NCBI GenBank assembly: GCA_036493595.1
Contig: DASXPN010000001.1
Coordinates: 6,070 to 70,069, forward strand
Source: DATAES01 sp036493595
GTDB taxonomy: Bacteria > Actinomycetota > Acidimicrobiia > Acidimicrobiales > JACDCH01
Length of the DNA stretch: 64,000 bases
Reading direction: 5' to 3'
Each line of letters starts with the position of its first letter. Position 1 is the first letter of the stretch. This document shows, in pieces, positions 62,006 to 64,000 of this stretch. The notes beneath the pieces are model-generated. The model had not been told where the DNA came from, searched no databases, and saw nothing but the letters and a program-made list of their open reading frames with translations. The position numbers and the translations under genes are program-made.

Positions 62006-62448
62006 TGCCCGATATCGCATGCCCGAGCTGCGGGACGGTGAGCCATCTCGAGCAACTCCAGCGTGACGCGGATGAGTTCTGCCGCGTCTGTGACTACCCG
62101 TTGTTCTGGGCGCGCTCGACCGAGTTCGCCACCGTTGGTTCCACCGAGTCAGACGGTGCCAGCTTGCGCCGGCTGCCCGGGACTGCGGGCCGTCAGGCGC
62201 CGGTGTCGATCGACTGCCCGGTGTGCACCGAGCCGAACCCGGTCACGGGCTTGCTGTGCATTCGATGCGGATCCGATCTGCATCCCTTGCCGGTGGTCGT
62301 CGAGGAGGCTCCGCCTCCGCCGCCCCCTCCGCCTCCGCCTCCTCCGCCGCCCCCGCCTCCGCCCGTGCAGACCTCACGCTGGCCGCTGATCCTGCTGATC
62401 ATCGCCATTGCCGTCGCCATCCTGATCATCATCCTGACCGTCGCCTGA
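62005..62448 (+). CDS. Double zinc-ribbon / polyproline / tail-anchored membrane protein
   Basis: A 147-aa protein of striking layout. Two zinc-ribbon-like halves carry CPSCG...CRVC (residues 6/9, 26/29) and CPVCTEPNPVTGLLCIRCG (residues ~72-90). An uninterrupted run of about eighteen prolines follows (residues ~101-118), and a single hydrophobic helix (WPLILLIIAIAVAILIIILT) ends the protein. It is thus a C-tail-anchored protein with its zinc-ribbons in the cytoplasm. As the last gene of the tail operon it is a candidate for tethering the injection machine to the membrane, a role reported for a membrane protein in the Streptomyces system. That link is by analogy. Confidence 0.8.
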   Translation: MPDIACPSCGTVSHLEQLQRDADEFCRVCDYPLFWARSTEFATVGSTESDGASLRRLPGTAGRQAPVSIDCPVCTEPNPVTGLLCIRCGSDLHPLPVVVEEAPPPPPPPPPPPPPPPPPPVQTSRWPLILLIIAIAVAILIIILTVA

Positions 62449-62494
62449 CACCCAGGCCGCTCGAAGCCAGAGCCGAGCAGCCAACGCGGCGCGG

Positions 62495-64000
62495 TCAGGG
62501 GAAGTTGAACGAGTCGGTGCCGGCTTCGCCAGGGTCGAGGTTCACGACACTGTCGTGGGTGTCGGGCGTCCCGGTCGACGTCGTCGGTGGGCTCCCGGAC
62601 GGACCGGTCACCAACGTCCGCGTGTAGTGCACCGTGTGGTTGCCGGGCGTGAGGTTGGAGAAGCTCCGTGATGTGACCGTCGTGGCGCTGCCACCGTCGA
62701 GCGCGATGGTGAAGTCGTAGTGGCTGCCCCCGGGCGCGGCGGTCGTCGAGCCCACGGTGGCCGAGATGGAACCGAACTTGACGAACGTGAAGTCGGTCGT
62801 GACGTCCGCTCCGGTCGTGGCGGCAGTCGCCACGTTCTGCTGGTTGTGGTTGTTGTCGAGGAAGAACTTGAACGTGTAGCCGTCGCTGCGGCCCGGCACG
62901 TAGATGTCGTACACACCACTGGCGTCCACCGCGTCGGTGAAGTCCGCGCTCCCGGTGGTGTCGGTGCCGTTGTAGATCTGCACGGTGTACGGGCTGAGCG
63001 GGGTGGCCGCCGCAACGGTGTCCTGATGCTTGATCGTGCCGTGCAGGTGCGCCTCCTGGATGGTGAACGTCTTCGTGACGTCGTTGCCGCCGGTCGGCAC
63101 CGCCAGCGTCGCGTCGTCGAGCACCGTGCGATGCCCGCTGACCGACGTGATGGTCACGTCGTACGTGCTCGGTGGCACCTGGTTGAACACGGCCTTGCCA
63201 TCGACCCCAGTGACGGCCTGCTGCGTGATGCCCCGGTTCCCGGCGTGCGGCCTGAGCGTGACCGTGCTCGCCCCGATCGGTGCCGACCCGACCGCGGACA
63301 CAACCGTCAGGGTCGCCTTCGACTGGATGGCGTGGATGGTGTCGTTGAGGATGAAGTTCTGGCCGTTGGCGATGGTCACGTTGTCGGTGACGTCGGTGAA
63401 GCCCGACTTCGAGAACGTCACCGCGTAGGTGCCGTCGTTGAGCGAGCCGAGCGAGTACGAGCCATTGGTGGCGCCGGAGTTGAGGGTCTGGTCGGTGGTG
63501 TTGCCGTTGTTCGTCGCGACGATGTGCACGGCGACGTTGCCTTCGGGCGCCGGTGTGTCCGTACCGAACTGGCTGCTGATGACACCGCTGATCGTGTTCG
63601 ACCGGTTCACCAACGCTTCGTTGTGGTGCACCGCGGACCCGGCGGTCAGCGTGATGTTGAGGAGCACCGAACTGTGACTCGGGGCGGTGTAGGTGAAGGT
63701 CCACAGCACCGGTTCGAGGCCGGTGAAGGAGTACGCACCCGTCGACGCGGTGGTGGTGAACGTCACGGTGCGACCGGCGGCCGCGCTGGTACCCGTGACC
63801 GTGGCCCCGACCAGGCCGGCGCCGGTGAGCGTCCCCTCCTTGACGAACCCGTCGAACGTCGCGGGCTTGGCCGTCATCACGACGGTGACGGTGATGTCGT
63901 CCAGGTTGGGTTGCGTGTTGTCGATCGAGGCGGGGGTTGTCACCGTGGCCGGTTGCTGGCTGGAAGAGTTGGCGCTGACCGTGTAGCTGCCGGTGTGCAG
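62495..64000 (-). CDS. Large repeat-domain beta-sandwich protein (partial, 5' end off right edge)
   Basis: The last 501 residues of a protein whose frame stays open through the right edge of the window (LHTGSYTVSANSSSQQPATV precedes the first internal GTG at 63,943). It is made of consecutive ~90-residue carboxypeptidase-regulatory or Cna-B-like domains, shown by repeats of GSYSLGSLNDGTYAVTFSKS, GKAVFNQVPPSTYDVTITSV and GVYDIYVPGRSDGYTFKFF. Such modules occur in surface adhesins and extracellular proteins. It is convergent with the injection-system operon across 46 bp. Whether it is the system's partner, for example a fibre-like protein, or an unrelated surface protein is unknown. Confidence 0.75.
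   Translation of the reverse strand: MHTGSYTVSANSSSQQPATVTTPASIDNTQPNLDDITVTVVMTAKPATFDGFVKEGTLTGAGLVGATVTGTSAAAGRTVTFTTTASTGAYSFTGLEPVLWTFTYTAPSHSSVLLNITLTAGSAVHHNEALVNRSNTISGVISSQFGTDTPAPEGNVAVHIVATNNGNTTDQTLNSGATNGSYSLGSLNDGTYAVTFSKSGFTDVTDNVTIANGQNFILNDTIHAIQSKATLTVVSAVGSAPIGASTVTLRPHAGNRGITQQAVTGVDGKAVFNQVPPSTYDVTITSVSGHRTVLDDATLAVPTGGNDVTKTFTIQEAHLHGTIKHQDTVAAATPLSPYTVQIYNGTDTTGSADFTDAVDASGVYDIYVPGRSDGYTFKFFLDNNHNQQNVATAATTGADVTTDFTFVKFGSISATVGSTTAAPGGSHYDFTIALDGGSATTVTSRSFSNLTPGNHTVHYTRTLVTGPSGSPPTTSTGTPDTHDSVVNLDPGEAGTDSFNFP

Noticed and set aside
62312..62365. Run of repeated CCTCCG/CCGCCC as a satellite or CRISPR-like repeat
   Set aside because: It codes in frame for a polyproline rod in a conserved-looking gene and has no spacers.
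45601..62448. Prophage or phage tail remnant
   Set aside because: No integrase, terminase, portal, capsid, holin or lysin genes; an eCIS-type ATPase, DUF4280 tip, DUF6760-like and LysM-spike order are present instead.
62495..63943. Complete gene starting at GTG 63,943
   Set aside because: The frame is open to the window edge and the translated residues upstream continue a repeat domain, so 63,943 is an internal codon.

Overview
The window is G+C-rich chromosomal DNA with dense, short-spaced genes, many GTG starts and many ATGA/GTGA-type overlaps. Several families point to an actinomycete: the fused F420 enzyme FbiC, the DUF3151 and DUF2203 proteins, a septum-formation-domain lipoprotein, mycobacterial-type NudC, and abundant lipid and acyl-CoA genes. 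The mixture looks most like the class Acidimicrobiia, but that placement is inference. I found no rRNA, tRNA, CRISPR array, integrase or insertion sequence.

Positions 1-45,500 are ordinary metabolic chromosome. In order they hold: a peptide/solute ABC importer (binding lipoprotein plus the start of its permease); an O-methyltransferase and a secreted lytic transglycosylase; a crotonase; a gamma-glutamyltransferase; NudC followed by an FAD-linked dehydrogenase; acyl-CoA synthetase, glycerophosphodiesterase and cyclopropane-fatty-acid synthase; aldehyde dehydrogenase; SirB1-like and acyl-CoA dehydrogenase genes; small regulators; an SDR, glutamine-synthetase-like and LapA-like gene set; flavin reductase with a frameshifted PHP phosphoesterase; TrmO; PhyH; a MobA-like protein, rhodanese and RNase D; a GH13 alpha-glucosidase; TypA/BipA; an extracellular TIM-barrel protein; a three-gene McrB-like AAA+ module; a complete glcDEF set; a LOG-family protein; FbiC; a cytochrome P450; and a STAS protein.

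Positions 45,601-62,448 hold the most interesting region, an extracellular/cytoplasmic contractile injection system (eCIS) related to Afp, PVC and the Streptomyces CIS. A divergent AAA+ ATPase lies on the minus strand. On the plus strand follow a coiled-coil protein, a septum-formation lipoprotein and a PAAR-like (DUF4280) tip. After a 224-bp leader come sheath, tube 1, a tail-assembly-like protein, a 57-aa DUF6760-like protein, tube 2, a 980-aa low-complexity protein with an HELVH metalloprotease-like motif, a LysM baseplate protein, a VgrG-like spike, gp25, gpJ, gpI, and finally a double zinc-ribbon/polyproline/C-terminal membrane-helix protein. There is no head, terminase, portal or T6SS membrane complex, so this is neither a prophage nor a T6SS. 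No obvious tail fibre, cap (Afp16) or classical tape-measure gene is visible. The atypical genes (coiled-coil protein, lipoprotein, 980-aa protein, tail-anchored zinc-ribbon protein) are the candidates for new biology. A large repeat-domain beta-sandwich protein on the opposite strand runs off the right edge.

Non-coding structure includes a three-copy intergenic palindromic repeat family (near 17.4, 24.4 and 38.9 kb), a ~71-bp tandem duplication at 19.5 kb, a 14-bp-stem hairpin at the 5' end of the glutamine-synthetase-like gene, and a shared TTGACCCGACG operator-like motif in front of the acyl-CoA dehydrogenase and P450 genes.
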